A DNA stretch of 64,000 nucleotides, from assembly GCA_951813545.1 (NCBI GenBank), contig OX638352.1, forward strand, positions 5,489,966 to 5,553,965, written 5' to 3'. Origin of the DNA: an uncultured Poribacteria bacterium. GTDB taxonomy: Bacteria; Poribacteria; WGA-4E; WGA-3G. The notes below the pieces were generated by a model. The model was not told the DNA's origin. It searched no databases and was given only the letters and a program-made list of their open reading frames with translations. Shown here in pieces: positions 45,047-53,549 of the stretch. Both the position numbers and the translations under genes were made by a program. Each line of letters starts with the position of its first letter. Within the stretch, counting starts at the first letter, position 1.

Positions 45047-46570
45047 TCAAAATGCGGGTGCCATCTCCCACGCTTGAACGGTTCGGAAATGTGCCTGACC
45101 ACCACAGCTCAACAACCTTACACCGGTGCTGTCAGTTCGTGTTGGATAGACCCGCTGTGTAATACACTGCCTACCGTTAGCAAACACTTCGACCACAGAT
45201 TTATCGACATAGATGCGGAGTTGAAGTGTTTTGTCATCCTTCAGCGTGAATGGCGCACACTGTGCGTCAACAAACCGCTCTGATTCCGGTAATCTTGCAT
45301 TGCCGCCCGCGTCTCGGTAGTGCGGATATTGGATGGCTTCGTTTAAGGTAGAACAACTCATGTCAATTTTTAAAGTTCCTTCCGCTGGAACATACAGAAT
45401 CCGGGTCCGTTCAGCCTGATCAGGCGAGCAGAGCACTTGCACGCCGACTTCAGTTGCATCGCCGGGGTCAATTTCGACAGCCAACTCAAGGCAGCTCCCC
45501 TGAATCTCTTCTAAGTTCATCTCATCATCGGCGTTTAGGATGATATTTTCACGCGCCTTTGGGTTCATCCGCAGGCATTCCAACTCTGGCACCGGTTCAA
45601 TCTGCAAACTACCGTCGGTTGCGAGGGACAGGATTCGTGGCACTGTCATAACCCCCGACCAACCGGAAGCGCGTTCTTGTTCAACCCCGCGGATTTCTCG
45701 GATCCAATCGAAAAAGATACGCCGTCCTTGCGCGTCCAACAGCGAACGCGGTCCACCGAGCAACCCGCCTTCCCAACTCATCCGTCCATAACTTTCGACA
45801 TAATACCGCTCGTTTTCAAATCTGCCGAGGTAATACTGCGTACCTTGCCAATGGCTGCAAAACAGCAGCATGTGCTTATCGCCTAACGGATAGAAATCCG
45901 GGACCGCACAGTCCTCTTTTGCATCTGTCCACTCCCGCCGCGATTGATAAAAGGAACGCACAAATTCCCAGTCCACAAGATTAGAAGACTTGAACAGAGC
46001 CGTTCCATCGCCACTCTGTCCGGGTATCGTGTTCCCGATGAGTGCGTAATAGGTATCACCTTCCACCCAAGCACACGGGTCAAATACAATATATTCACCA
46101 TGCCCTTTCTCGCCGGGCGCCGGTACCGGAATCACCGGATTGGCTGGATGCTTGTCCCATGTAATGAGCAAATCGTCATCGCTTGTTGCGATACATGTTC
46201 CATCGGGGATTCCATGATAGATGAACGTCGGGAGACCTTCATGATTCACGAAAGCACCGCCGCTAAAGCACCCGCCGCGGTCTGGTCCGTTGAGGTCGGG
46301 TGTTAAAGCAATTGGGTGCTGCACCCAATGCACCAAATCAACACTCGATGCGTGTCCCCATTGCATCCACTTCCAATAGCCACCTTCAGGATTGTGTTGA
46401 TAGAAGATATGGTATCGTCCCTTCCAAAAGATCGAACCGTTGATATCGTTCATCCAGCCCAACGGCGGGGTGAAGTGATAGCAGGGTCGATAAGGGTCAT
46501 CCGCATACATCGCATCCAGTACTCGTGTGGAATGGATGAGTGCTTCTGTCTTTTCGATGGCTGTGTTCAT
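45047..46570 (-). CDS. GH32-like glycoside hydrolase
   Basis: 507 residues, the usual length of bacterial GH32 fructosidases, no signal peptide. WMNDING (D42 as nucleophile) corresponds to the family WMNDPNG, and YHIFYQHNP follows as expected. The family RDP motif reads FDP (163-165), losing the arginine that contacts fructose, and the acid/base region reads KEDCAVPDFYPLG. A C-terminal beta-sandwich (LRIYVDKSVVEVFANGRQCITQRVYP) is the typical GH32C module. The fold is secure but the altered motifs leave the substrate open; it may not be a simple fructan. ATG with AAGGAA upstream; 55 bp after the related propeller gene. Confidence 0.82.
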   Translation of the reverse strand: MNTAIEKTEALIHSTRVLDAMYADDPYRPCYHFTPPLGWMNDINGSIFWKGRYHIFYQHNPEGGYWKWMQWGHASSVDLVHWVQHPIALTPDLNGPDRGGCFSGGAFVNHEGLPTFIYHGIPDGTCIATSDDDLLITWDKHPANPVIPVPAPGEKGHGEYIVFDPCAWVEGDTYYALIGNTIPGQSGDGTALFKSSNLVDWEFVRSFYQSRREWTDAKEDCAVPDFYPLGDKHMLLFCSHWQGTQYYLGRFENERYYVESYGRMSWEGGLLGGPRSLLDAQGRRIFFDWIREIRGVEQERASGWSGVMTVPRILSLATDGSLQIEPVPELECLRMNPKARENIILNADDEMNLEEIQGSCLELAVEIDPGDATEVGVQVLCSPDQAERTRILYVPAEGTLKIDMSCSTLNEAIQYPHYRDAGGNARLPESERFVDAQCAPFTLKDDKTLQLRIYVDKSVVEVFANGRQCITQRVYPTRTDSTGVRLLSCGGQAHFRTVQAWEMAPAF

Positions 46571-46625
46571 AGTTCTGTTGTTCCTTCTTAGGTTATAGTT
46601 GCCCCCAAATACCTAGCGTACCAAA

Positions 46626-48122
46626 TCAGTCAGTAAACCAGAACGCATAAAGTTCCGCCTCGAGCAGGGAAAAACGAAGGCGGACAGTCCTGCCGCGAAG
46701 CTCAGCAAGGTCAACCTTCTCCTTCCAGCGCATCGGTTCATCAATACTATCGACCATCGCCGGAATACTTGCGTCGAAAGTGTACCCCGGAAGAGGCTGC
46801 CCATCATCGGCATTGAGCACCTCAACCTTAACTCGACCGCGCCAAGCGTCCACATTAACGCGCAGTTCTCCGCCCTCTACAACCATCGGTTTAGTCAGCA
46901 TCGAACCCCATTCAATGCCACCCTTGAGCGACACAAAACCATCAACACGGAGTTTCGCGAGTGCCATCGCAAAGTTGTTGAGGTATTTTCTGCTCATTAT
47001 GTCTGTCAGTGGCTGGCTGCGATGCCGAACGCCGAGATAGTAGAACCACAGTTCATTGTTGCGTCTGATCGGTCCGTTGACAACTGAGATCTGCCCTGTA
47101 TCATAAGCACTGCCATCTCCTACCGGTGATAGTTCGATAAACGGCGCGCGGTTCGCGACCCGCTCCCACTGCCGTAGATCCCGACTCGAAGCCAGTTCCA
47201 CCGACTTACGACTGTCTACGTTTTCGTACAGCGGTGGATGCTTCCCCACCCAATGGTGCATCACAGGTAACCCCAGATACAACCCCTCATAGCGAAATAC
47301 GGGAAAATTATAAACGTCAGTACGCCATTCCTCAGGTCGGTTGTATATCGGAGTGAGATAATCGGGATCCTCAATAAATTTTCGTAACCGTTCTTCCCCG
47401 TTCTCCTGATCAATCTGGTCGGCGTGAAAAATCAGTTCCAACCCACTCCAGTTCTCAAAGTCCTCACTGGTACTCAAACAGAAGCTGCGTCCGTAAGGTG
47501 ACCGACCATCGGCTCCAGCGTGCTTGACGGTCGCGATAAATAACCCTGCTTCTTGGTCATAACCGAAGTGCGCTTCGTCCGAGCTTGGAACAACTGGGGT
47601 ATCAAGGTATGTCCAGTGAAGACAATCGGAGGAGATTGCTGGCGTCAGCCCACCCCCTTTCCCCCATCCCATTCCTTTGTAGCGACGTTGTTCATCAGGA
47701 TCATGGGGATCGTAGATCGGACCCAGCGGCACTCCTGTGGGTAGAATGTTGTTCTCTGTGCCAATCGCGGTTCCCCGCCATGTGAGGGCATCATAATCAT
47801 GGAGTCCCAACGACGGTTTCTCCCAGTTCACACCATCTTCCGAAGCCGCATAGCAGATAAAACTCTGTCCGCCAACCGGTGCACCCGTCACGTCAAGCTT
47901 GACCTCTGGACTATCTGACTCTGAACTGGCGTAATAGAGCGTCTTGAAAACTGCTTCATCCGGCACCCATGCAGGAGTCGTCCACATCATAATGCCACAA
48001 TTCTCCCAGCGATGCTCTGGTCGAAGTACGACGTTCTTGTCAAACTTTTGCAGCGGATGCAGTTTCCGGGCGAGATTGTTGATTTCCTCAACAACATGAT
48101 CATCAATGAATAACGCTTTCAT
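46626..48122 (-). CDS. five-bladed propeller glycoside hydrolase-like protein
   Basis: 498 residues, a paralogue of the protein at 38452-39843. Shared features are the D-G-x-x-W blades (AASEDGVNWEKP), the RYKGMGWGKGG blade, LRVDGFVSLKGG near the end of the propeller, and a C-terminal sandwich closing with LLEAELYAFWFTD. Soluble, no signal peptide. Catalytic residues are not assignable by eye. ATG with AAGGAGCC upstream. It lies between the Gfo/Idh oxidoreductase (57 bp upstream) and the GH32-like gene, suggesting a shared sugar pathway. Confidence 0.72.
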   Translation of the reverse strand: MKALFIDDHVVEEINNLARKLHPLQKFDKNVVLRPEHRWENCGIMMWTTPAWVPDEAVFKTLYYASSESDSPEVKLDVTGAPVGGQSFICYAASEDGVNWEKPSLGLHDYDALTWRGTAIGTENNILPTGVPLGPIYDPHDPDEQRRYKGMGWGKGGGLTPAISSDCLHWTYLDTPVVPSSDEAHFGYDQEAGLFIATVKHAGADGRSPYGRSFCLSTSEDFENWSGLELIFHADQIDQENGEERLRKFIEDPDYLTPIYNRPEEWRTDVYNFPVFRYEGLYLGLPVMHHWVGKHPPLYENVDSRKSVELASSRDLRQWERVANRAPFIELSPVGDGSAYDTGQISVVNGPIRRNNELWFYYLGVRHRSQPLTDIMSRKYLNNFAMALAKLRVDGFVSLKGGIEWGSMLTKPMVVEGGELRVNVDAWRGRVKVEVLNADDGQPLPGYTFDASIPAMVDSIDEPMRWKEKVDLAELRGRTVRLRFSLLEAELYAFWFTD

Positions 48123-48179
48123 GTGGGCTCCTTGTATCAGATGGCATCGGTCAAATAACCCGCACTATAGTTGACTACC

Positions 48180-49181
48180 CTATATCCATCCATCCTCAAT
48201 CATCAATGTCAACGGCGATTCCATCTCTTCAAGGGGCAGATGAATCCGCCGCCGTTTCCGAGATGACTCATAAATTGCCATGAGAAGTTCGTGAGTAGCA
48301 TATCCCTGATGACCACTTGAGCGGTGTTCCCGATCTTCTTCAATCGCCGCAATCATGTCTCGCACAGGATTGCTTTCTGAGGGGAGTTCCGGTGTCACCC
48401 AATCTCCACCTGATTCTGAGGTACGGTAGCGGATAGAAGGTCCACCGGGAGCAGCCAATTCAAGCTCGCCTTCCGTCCCATAGCAGTAGATGTGGTGATA
48501 ACCCGGAGCGGTGTCGCTGCCCGATTCAATGATCGCTCGAACGTTGTCTTCAAACTTGAAGTAACCAACCGCGAAATCCTCAGAATGTAGATCGTATTTC
48601 ATCGGTGTGTCGATACGTTCAATCTGACCGATCACCCAACTTACGGCGCGGTCACTATAGACATATCGCATTAGATCAACGGTATGCGTAGCGTTGTCCT
48701 TCAAGTCACCGCCACCACAGACCCCGTGGATGCGAAAGATATCGCCGATAACACCGTCGGCAATCATCTGTCTGGCGGCTTCGTAGGGTGCGCTAAACCG
48801 AACTTGATGATCAATCGCCAATTTCACACCGTGTTGTGAGCAGGTTTCAAGCATCTCCCGTGCCTGTCCGAGATTCTCCGCCATCGGTTTTTCAGAGAGA
48901 ATCGCTTTTACACCACGTTTCGCAACCTCAATCGCAACCGGTGCATGCAGTTTTGGACGGGTACACACAGAAACGATATCAATCTCTTCTGTTTCGAGCA
49001 TCTCAATGTAATCGGTATACTGCTTTTCGACACCGTACTTTTCACCGTATGCCTTCAATCCTTCTGCATTAATATCAGCAATCGCAGTCAGAGAAGCCCT
49101 CGGTTCATTCACATACCATCCGGCGTGCATGTGAGAAATCCCACCGCACCCAACTATTGCAACGTTGTACATTTTATCCAT
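48180..49181 (-). CDS. Gfo/Idh/MocA-family oxidoreductase
   Basis: 333 residues. The Rossmann opening VAIVGCGGISHMHAGW binds NAD(P), and EKPMA carries the conserved lysine of the family. The C-terminal alpha/beta domain includes GDLKDNATHTVDLMRYV with the usual catalytic-region histidine. Such enzymes oxidise or reduce sugar or inositol hydroxyls. ATG with TAGGAG upstream. Its place at the head of the two glycosidase-like genes suggests that it modifies a sugar released by them. The substrate is not known. Confidence 0.88.
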   Translation of the reverse strand: MDKMYNVAIVGCGGISHMHAGWYVNEPRASLTAIADINAEGLKAYGEKYGVEKQYTDYIEMLETEEIDIVSVCTRPKLHAPVAIEVAKRGVKAILSEKPMAENLGQAREMLETCSQHGVKLAIDHQVRFSAPYEAARQMIADGVIGDIFRIHGVCGGGDLKDNATHTVDLMRYVYSDRAVSWVIGQIERIDTPMKYDLHSEDFAVGYFKFEDNVRAIIESGSDTAPGYHHIYCYGTEGELELAAPGGPSIRYRTSESGGDWVTPELPSESNPVRDMIAAIEEDREHRSSGHQGYATHELLMAIYESSRKRRRIHLPLEEMESPLTLMIEDGWI

Positions 49182-49190
49182 TATGAACTC

Positions 49191-49601
49191 CTACCTAAAT
49201 ACCCAGAATATATAAATCAATCCAAGCACCGCCCAAACACCAGCGACTATTTTCATCACACGACTGTTGCGCCCTGTTCCTGTGAAGTAAAAGGCAATAT
49301 GATTGAGTAATAACATCAGGGCAACCACCAGATTGACGTTGAGGTACTCATTAGAACCAAAATTCCTCCACTTGAGCAATTGAAACACGTTGAAAACAAG
49401 CAGGCAAAGAATAACCGCAAGCATACCATATTTCCAGAAATAGTTTAGCGAAAACCTCCGGAAAAGCCCCGTTTTTTCGGATGCTACTTTCACAGTTTCC
49501 GGTAGATCGGGATGCATTTCTCGAACGGTGTCCTGACGTTCTTTTTCGTCTTTAATTTTCGTCTCAAGCTGCTGTTTTTCAGTATCAGTTAATTGCTTCA
49601 T
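49191..49601 (-). CDS. small membrane protein, MKQLT family, copy 1
   Basis: 136 residues. A charged, coiled N-terminus (MKQLTDTEKQQLETKIKDEK) is followed by two or three hydrophobic segments (about 54-73, 86-103, 117-133) and the conserved patch LNHIAFYFTGTGRNSRVMK. Two paralogues lie at 51052-51429 and 51604-52023. No known family was recognised. ATG at 49601 is chosen because all three copies then begin with MKQLT. It ends 10 bp before the Gfo/Idh start. Confidence 0.65.
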   Translation of the reverse strand: MKQLTDTEKQQLETKIKDEKERQDTVREMHPDLPETVKVASEKTGLFRRFSLNYFWKYGMLAVILCLLVFNVFQLLKWRNFGSNEYLNVNLVVALMLLLNHIAFYFTGTGRNSRVMKIVAGVWAVLGLIYIFWVFR

Positions 49602-49681
49602 GCAAATCACCCATCCATTAAAAAGCGAAGCTCTGAACCCATATTTGGAGTTCAATCATTGCCATTCTAACCTTGTTTGGA

Positions 49682-50389
49682 TTACAAGCAGGACAAAACA
49701 CCATATAAATTTGAGATTGAGTAGTCCGGTCGTTCATCCGCCATTTTTGGTATCAGTCCATCTGATGTCCGATTGATGTAAACGCTTGTCATGCCTGCTC
49801 GGTTAGCACCAACGATGTCATTCTGAATGGTATCACCGACGAGCATCGCCTCTTTGGATAAAACACCAGCACGCTCACAAGCCACTTCAAAGATTCCAAG
49901 GTTCGGTTTTCTGACACCGATTTCACCAGAAATTGTCAGCGATTGAATACGTTCATTGAGCCCAAGGTGTCGGACTTTAGAAAGTTGACTGTCAGTATGT
50001 TCATCATGGGCACCGTTTGTAATGATACCAACATGGTATGTGTGTAATTCCTCAAGGACTGCGACATCTTCGTAAAGATGCAAACTCGTGAGGTAACGCG
50101 AACAAAAGAAGTCGCTTATCTCTTCCATAATCTTATCTATGGGCAAACCCAACTCTCTGAATAAATACTGAAAGCGTGAATCTCTCACTTCTGCCATAGA
50201 GCATTTTCCAGCGTTAAGTTGCTGAAAGAGTTCCCGATGGACCGTTCTCCACGCCTCTGTAAGAGCCTCTTCCGAAACATCTGGATAATGCTTCTGGAAA
50301 AGTTGAAACATATCTCTTTGCGCGATGTCCCATGCTGTATCTGAGTCGCAGAGCGTGCCATCAAGGTCAAAGAAGACTGCCTTAATCAT
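49682..50389 (-). CDS. HAD-family hydrolase
   Basis: 235 residues. Motif I VFFDLDGTLCDSD, motif II GIITNGAHDEH, the lysine in IGVRKPNLGIF and motif IV LVGDTIQNDIVGA are all present, with a helical cap between the first two. It is a small-molecule phosphatase of the YjjG/PhoD-like HAD type. Its ATG overlaps the stop of the histidine phosphatase gene by four bases (ATGA), so the two are coupled and perhaps act on related substrates. Confidence 0.88.
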   Translation of the reverse strand: MIKAVFFDLDGTLCDSDTAWDIAQRDMFQLFQKHYPDVSEEALTEAWRTVHRELFQQLNAGKCSMAEVRDSRFQYLFRELGLPIDKIMEEISDFFCSRYLTSLHLYEDVAVLEELHTYHVGIITNGAHDEHTDSQLSKVRHLGLNERIQSLTISGEIGVRKPNLGIFEVACERAGVLSKEAMLVGDTIQNDIVGANRAGMTSVYINRTSDGLIPKMADERPDYSISNLYGVLSCL

Positions 50390-50973
50390 TCTTCCTCCGG
50401 ATTAAGATGGTTAATACTTTTGCATACGCTCACTAATTCCAAATCTGGCTGAGATAGAACGACCCAAGACGGCAAATCTAAATCTTTCCAAAACGCGAAG
50501 GGTTCAATACCCGCCAAGCGACTTACAAAAAGCGTTAGGACAGTGCCGTGTGTAATCAGTGCAATATTTTTATTGTCACATTTCTTAATTGTTTCAGTCA
50601 CAACTCGCGAAAATCTGTGATGCGCCTGATTTGCGGTCTCATTACCAAAGGTTAACAGATCCGGCTGATTAAAAAATCGGGCGACTGATGCTTCAAACGT
50701 TTTCTTCTCCAGAAACCGTACATTGCTTCGGTCATGTTCGTGTAACCCTTCAACGACCTTAATCCGCTTTTCAAGAGTAGTGGCTACGATACGCGCCGTT
50801 TCTATCGCTTTAGGCTCAACGCTGCTAAAAATGAGATCAAGCTCGTACTGTGCTAATTGCTGAGCAAGCATGTGGCTAAGGTGCTGCCCTTTTTCAGAAA
50901 GCCTCCACTGATTAGCAGGAACCTTCGGATCAATCTGCGATAAAGCGTGTTTCACAAGAACAAGCAGTGGCAT
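50386..50973 (-). CDS. histidine phosphatase-like protein with KHA in place of RHG
   Basis: 195 residues. The family phosphohistidine motif R-H-G/E appears as VLVKHALSQ (K8-H9-A10). Later family features are kept: LIFSSVEPKAIETA corresponds to the usual second conserved block and IALITHGTVL carries the second histidine. The replacement of arginine by lysine may still allow phosphate binding. ATG at 50973 (MPLLVLV) is chosen; the open frame reaches 51039 but has no family similarity there. It overlaps the HAD gene by four bases. Confidence 0.8.
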   Translation of the reverse strand: MPLLVLVKHALSQIDPKVPANQWRLSEKGQHLSHMLAQQLAQYELDLIFSSVEPKAIETARIVATTLEKRIKVVEGLHEHDRSNVRFLEKKTFEASVARFFNQPDLLTFGNETANQAHHRFSRVVTETIKKCDNKNIALITHGTVLTLFVSRLAGIEPFAFWKDLDLPSWVVLSQPDLELVSVCKSINHLNPEEE

Positions 50974-51051
50974 AACCTGATATTTTCCCAATTTAGTCCA
51001 TTTGTACACTAAAAAATTCGTAAAATAGCGACCTGTCAAGCAATCCGATCC

Positions 51052-51429
51052 CTAAGCTGCTACCCAAAAGATGTAAACTAATCCAAGGATTAACCACATC
51101 CAGGCAACCGCTCTCATCACGCGATTTTTCCACCCTATTTTTGTGAAATTATATGCGATGTGATTGAAGAGTAACATCAAAACGATCACAAGGGTACCGT
51201 ATTCATCATAAGCAACGTCTTGACGCTTTAGTAGGTACGTCACGTTAGATCCAAGCAGATAAAAAATAATCGCGAGCAGACCGTATTTCCAGAAGTGGTT
51301 AAATATGAAATCAACCTCTGGTGATGCCGCTGCAGTGTTCGGATTCATTCGAAGCACTCGTTGGCGTTCCCTTTCTTCTTCAATTTTCGCCGCAAGCTGC
51401 TGTTTTTCAGCGTAGGTTAACTGCTTCAT
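51052..51429 (-). CDS. small membrane protein, MKQLT family, copy 2
   Basis: 125 residues, the shortest of the three copies. It starts MKQLTYAEKQQLAAKIEEER and has the hydrophobic segments and the patch FNHIAYNFTKIGWKNRVMR. It begins six bases after the stop of the GNAT remnant, exactly as copy 3 begins six bases after the intact GNAT gene, so this copy arose with that unit. Function unknown; membrane location expected. Confidence 0.65.
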   Translation of the reverse strand: MKQLTYAEKQQLAAKIEEERERQRVLRMNPNTAAASPEVDFIFNHFWKYGLLAIIFYLLGSNVTYLLKRQDVAYDEYGTLVIVLMLLFNHIAYNFTKIGWKNRVMRAVAWMWLILGLVYIFWVAA

Positions 51430-51435
51430 GAAAAA

Positions 51436-51552
51436 TTACCTTCTTTTCGTCAATTTAAGAGGCATGACAAAAGCCAAACACTTTTCATTACGTTCCACCA
51501 ACTCGATGGCAAAACCCATAGCCTGTGGCAAATCACACGACTCCTCGTTCAT
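51436..51552 (-). pseudogene. C-terminal remnant of a GNAT acetyltransferase
   Basis: A 38-codon frame from ATG at 51552 to TAA at 51436. From codon 12 it reads MGFAIELVERNEKCLAFVMP, nearly the same as the end of the intact GNAT protein at 52030-52533 (MGFAVEPMERDEKCLAFVMP). The first 11 codons do not match the GNAT protein. The acetyltransferase core is missing, so it cannot work as an enzyme. It marks the duplication of a GNAT-membrane protein unit followed by deletion. Confidence 0.75.
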
Positions 51553-51603
51553 AGGAAAATTGTGCTTCCATGTCTGGAAAAATTGTAAGAAACGATCCAA
51601 TCC

Positions 51604-52023
51604 CTAAACTCCCCAAGAAATGTATAGGTAAACGAATACCAATACTATCCAAGCATACGCAACCGTTTTCATCACATGACTTTTCCACCCTGTTTTTGTG
51701 AAGAAAACGGCAATATGATTGAATAGTAACATTAACGAAATCAGAAGGTTGAGATTGATACCCCTGTTAGAACCAAAATCGCCCCACCTGAGAAATTGAA
51801 ACACGTTGAAGGCAAGCAGACAAAAAATAATACCGAGCAGACCGTATTTCCAGAGATGCTTTATGGCAAATCTCCTTGGAATTGGAAGAAGCGTTTTTGC
51901 CGATGCTGCTTCAAAAGATTCTGGTAGGTCTGGATTCGTTTCTCGAAGCACTTGCTGCCGTTTCTGTTCTTCTTTAATCTTGGCATCAAACTGCTGTTTC
52001 TCAGCGTCCGTTAATTGTTTCAT
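51604..52023 (-). CDS. small membrane protein, MKQLT family, copy 3
   Basis: 139 residues: MKQLTDAEKQQFDAKIKEEQ, then hydrophobic segments about 60-78, 90-108 and 120-137, with FNHIAVFFTKTGWKSHVMK as the shared patch. It begins six bases after the GNAT stop and so is probably co-translated with it. The ten bases after its stop resemble those after copy 2 (GGGATTGGAT against GGGATCGGAT), extending the duplication. Function unknown. Confidence 0.65.
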   Translation of the reverse strand: MKQLTDAEKQQFDAKIKEEQKRQQVLRETNPDLPESFEAASAKTLLPIPRRFAIKHLWKYGLLGIIFCLLAFNVFQFLRWGDFGSNRGINLNLLISLMLLFNHIAVFFTKTGWKSHVMKTVAYAWIVLVFVYLYISWGV

Positions 52024-52029
52024 GAGCAG

Positions 52030-52533
52030 TTACTTCTCTCTTGATGGTTTAAGAGGCATGACAAAAGCTAAACATTTTTCATCGCGTTCCATTGGCTCTA
52101 CGGCAAATCCCATAGAAAGTTTGAGTTGATGGTTCTCAGGATGATTCTCGCCACTAACGGATCGAACTTGGTAGCAGCCAAACATCTTCGCTTGTCTGAT
52201 AGCATATTCTTGAAGGGCGATACCAATGCCTTGCCGTCGGTATCCATCCTTCACGCCAAACGCAAGGATTTTTGCCTCTTTCAGCGTTTTTCCGTCTACC
52301 TGAACAGGTGGATGATCGCGATCGTTGGGACCGATGTCCCACACAACAAACATAAGAAATCCGACGATGGTCCCACCCTGTTTCGCTGCTAAAAAATAGC
52401 GTGAAAATTGCTCAAAATACGGATTAAACGCCCAACCCTCTTGGTTCAAGCTATTGACAAGCGTAACAAATTCCTGCCAATCCGAATGATCCGGTGTGAG
52501 TTCTTCAATGGAAAAGTGCGTGTACTCGTTCAT
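52030..52533 (-). CDS. GNAT-family N-acetyltransferase
   Basis: 167 residues. The acetyl-CoA binding motif is in VKDGYRRQGIGIALQEYAI (R-x-x-G-x-G). The strand before it (AKILAFGV) and the closing KCLAFVMPLK fit the fold. It would move an acetyl group to an amine of a protein or small molecule; target unknown. ATG at 52533 is preferred to a TTG at 52569 that lies inside the LamG gene. It begins 8 bp after that gene's stop and is followed after 6 bp by the MKQLT-type membrane protein gene. Confidence 0.85.
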   Translation of the reverse strand: MNEYTHFSIEELTPDHSDWQEFVTLVNSLNQEGWAFNPYFEQFSRYFLAAKQGGTIVGFLMFVVWDIGPNDRDHPPVQVDGKTLKEAKILAFGVKDGYRRQGIGIALQEYAIRQAKMFGCYQVRSVSGENHPENHQLKLSMGFAVEPMERDEKCLAFVMPLKPSREK

Positions 52534-52541
52534 CCGCAGTC

Positions 52542-53315
52542 TTACTTTGAAACCTTTATCATTCCCCAAGTGAGTGCCAATTTCTGGGTCGGTTCAACAG
52601 CAAGTCCTTCCGCGTCAAGGTTATTCTCAATCTCTTCTTGGCTTAGACCGCGATTGTAGAGGCGAAGCTCGTCAAGGAGGCCGTTGTAAGGAAGTCCATC
52701 CGACTTTCTGGCACCCATCCAAAAGTTTTCTCCGTTATGTTTGAGAACACCCTCGAATTCTTTCTCATTGTCCACTTCACCATTGATATAAATAATGGCT
52801 TCGGAACCGTCGTAAACGCCAGCGACGTGATGCCATTTATTTACGTCGGGCTGACCTACGCTGTGAAAGGGCCACGTCTCTAAGGCACCGTTCCAGAGAT
52901 TAAAATCAACCCGCGTTTGGTCTGACCACGCAATCACATAAGAATTATTTCCTGACCTCGATATACCTGCGAAAATCGCCCAACCCGGTTTTTCAGGTTT
53001 TATCCACGCCTCCAATGTAATCTGATCGCCAATGTCGGTTAAGCTCTTATCTGCTCCACAATCAACATGTCCACCACTAAACTTGAGTGCCTCACCAACT
53101 TTACCGTCAACGACTGCAACATTCCCGTCCATGGTTCCATCGTTAGCACCAAAAATGTCTTTAACCGTTTTACCTGCGACCGAATCTTTATTAAAGGACC
53201 AGTAACTCACCAGCCCATCGGTAATTGCCTGACGCGCGTGCGCTACATTTGTAGCCATTAAAAAGGTTGCTATAATGGCTATAACAATCATTTGTCTCAG
53301 AGTTCTGCTAATCAT
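52542..53315 (-). CDS. exported LamG-domain protein
   Basis: 257 residues with a signal peptide (MISRTLRQMIVIAIIATFLM, cleaved near AHA) and one LamG domain: DGLVSYWSFN, GEALKFSGGHVDCG, ITLEAWIKPEKPG, KWHHVAGVYDG, NGLLDELRLYNRGLSQEEI. It closely resembles the protein at 12032-12874 and also shares its C-terminal tail (QKLALTWGMIKVSK). Extracellular binding role inferred. ATG at 53315 is chosen because the signal peptide then starts correctly. The GNAT gene follows 8 bp downstream. Confidence 0.8.
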   Translation of the reverse strand: MISRTLRQMIVIAIIATFLMATNVAHARQAITDGLVSYWSFNKDSVAGKTVKDIFGANDGTMDGNVAVVDGKVGEALKFSGGHVDCGADKSLTDIGDQITLEAWIKPEKPGWAIFAGISRSGNNSYVIAWSDQTRVDFNLWNGALETWPFHSVGQPDVNKWHHVAGVYDGSEAIIYINGEVDNEKEFEGVLKHNGENFWMGARKSDGLPYNGLLDELRLYNRGLSQEEIENNLDAEGLAVEPTQKLALTWGMIKVSK

Positions 53316-53455
53316 TTGGTCCCCCGTTTCGGAATATTGAATGCCTTCCGGCAAGATTAAGTTTCCTAATTTACCTAAGTTGCTAACTATTCGAGAGAAA
53401 CCGATTTTTCAGATAGAAGTTATATTGAGTAAAACATAAGGAGGTCGTCAGATAG

Positions 53456-53492
53456 GGAAAGAAAGGGAGATAATTTGCGTCCTTTTCTTTCC
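53456..53492 (-). terminator. terminator-like hairpin after the Rieske gene
   Basis: GGAAAGAAAGGGA (53456-53468) pairs with TCCTTTTCTTTCC (53480-53492) with one mismatch and an 11-base loop. It lies about 57 bp downstream of the Rieske stop on the minus strand. The T-run is poor, so termination is tentative. Confidence 0.4.
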
Positions 53493-53549
53493 GCTTCAGA
53501 TCCCCATTTACTTTGAATTCTTAGCTCTTACTCGCTATGAGTTCATAAC

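Noticed and set aside
50974..51039. Longer start for the histidine phosphatase
   Set aside because: The extra 22 residues have no family similarity, and the ATG at 50973 puts the catalytic histidine at the usual distance from the N-terminus.
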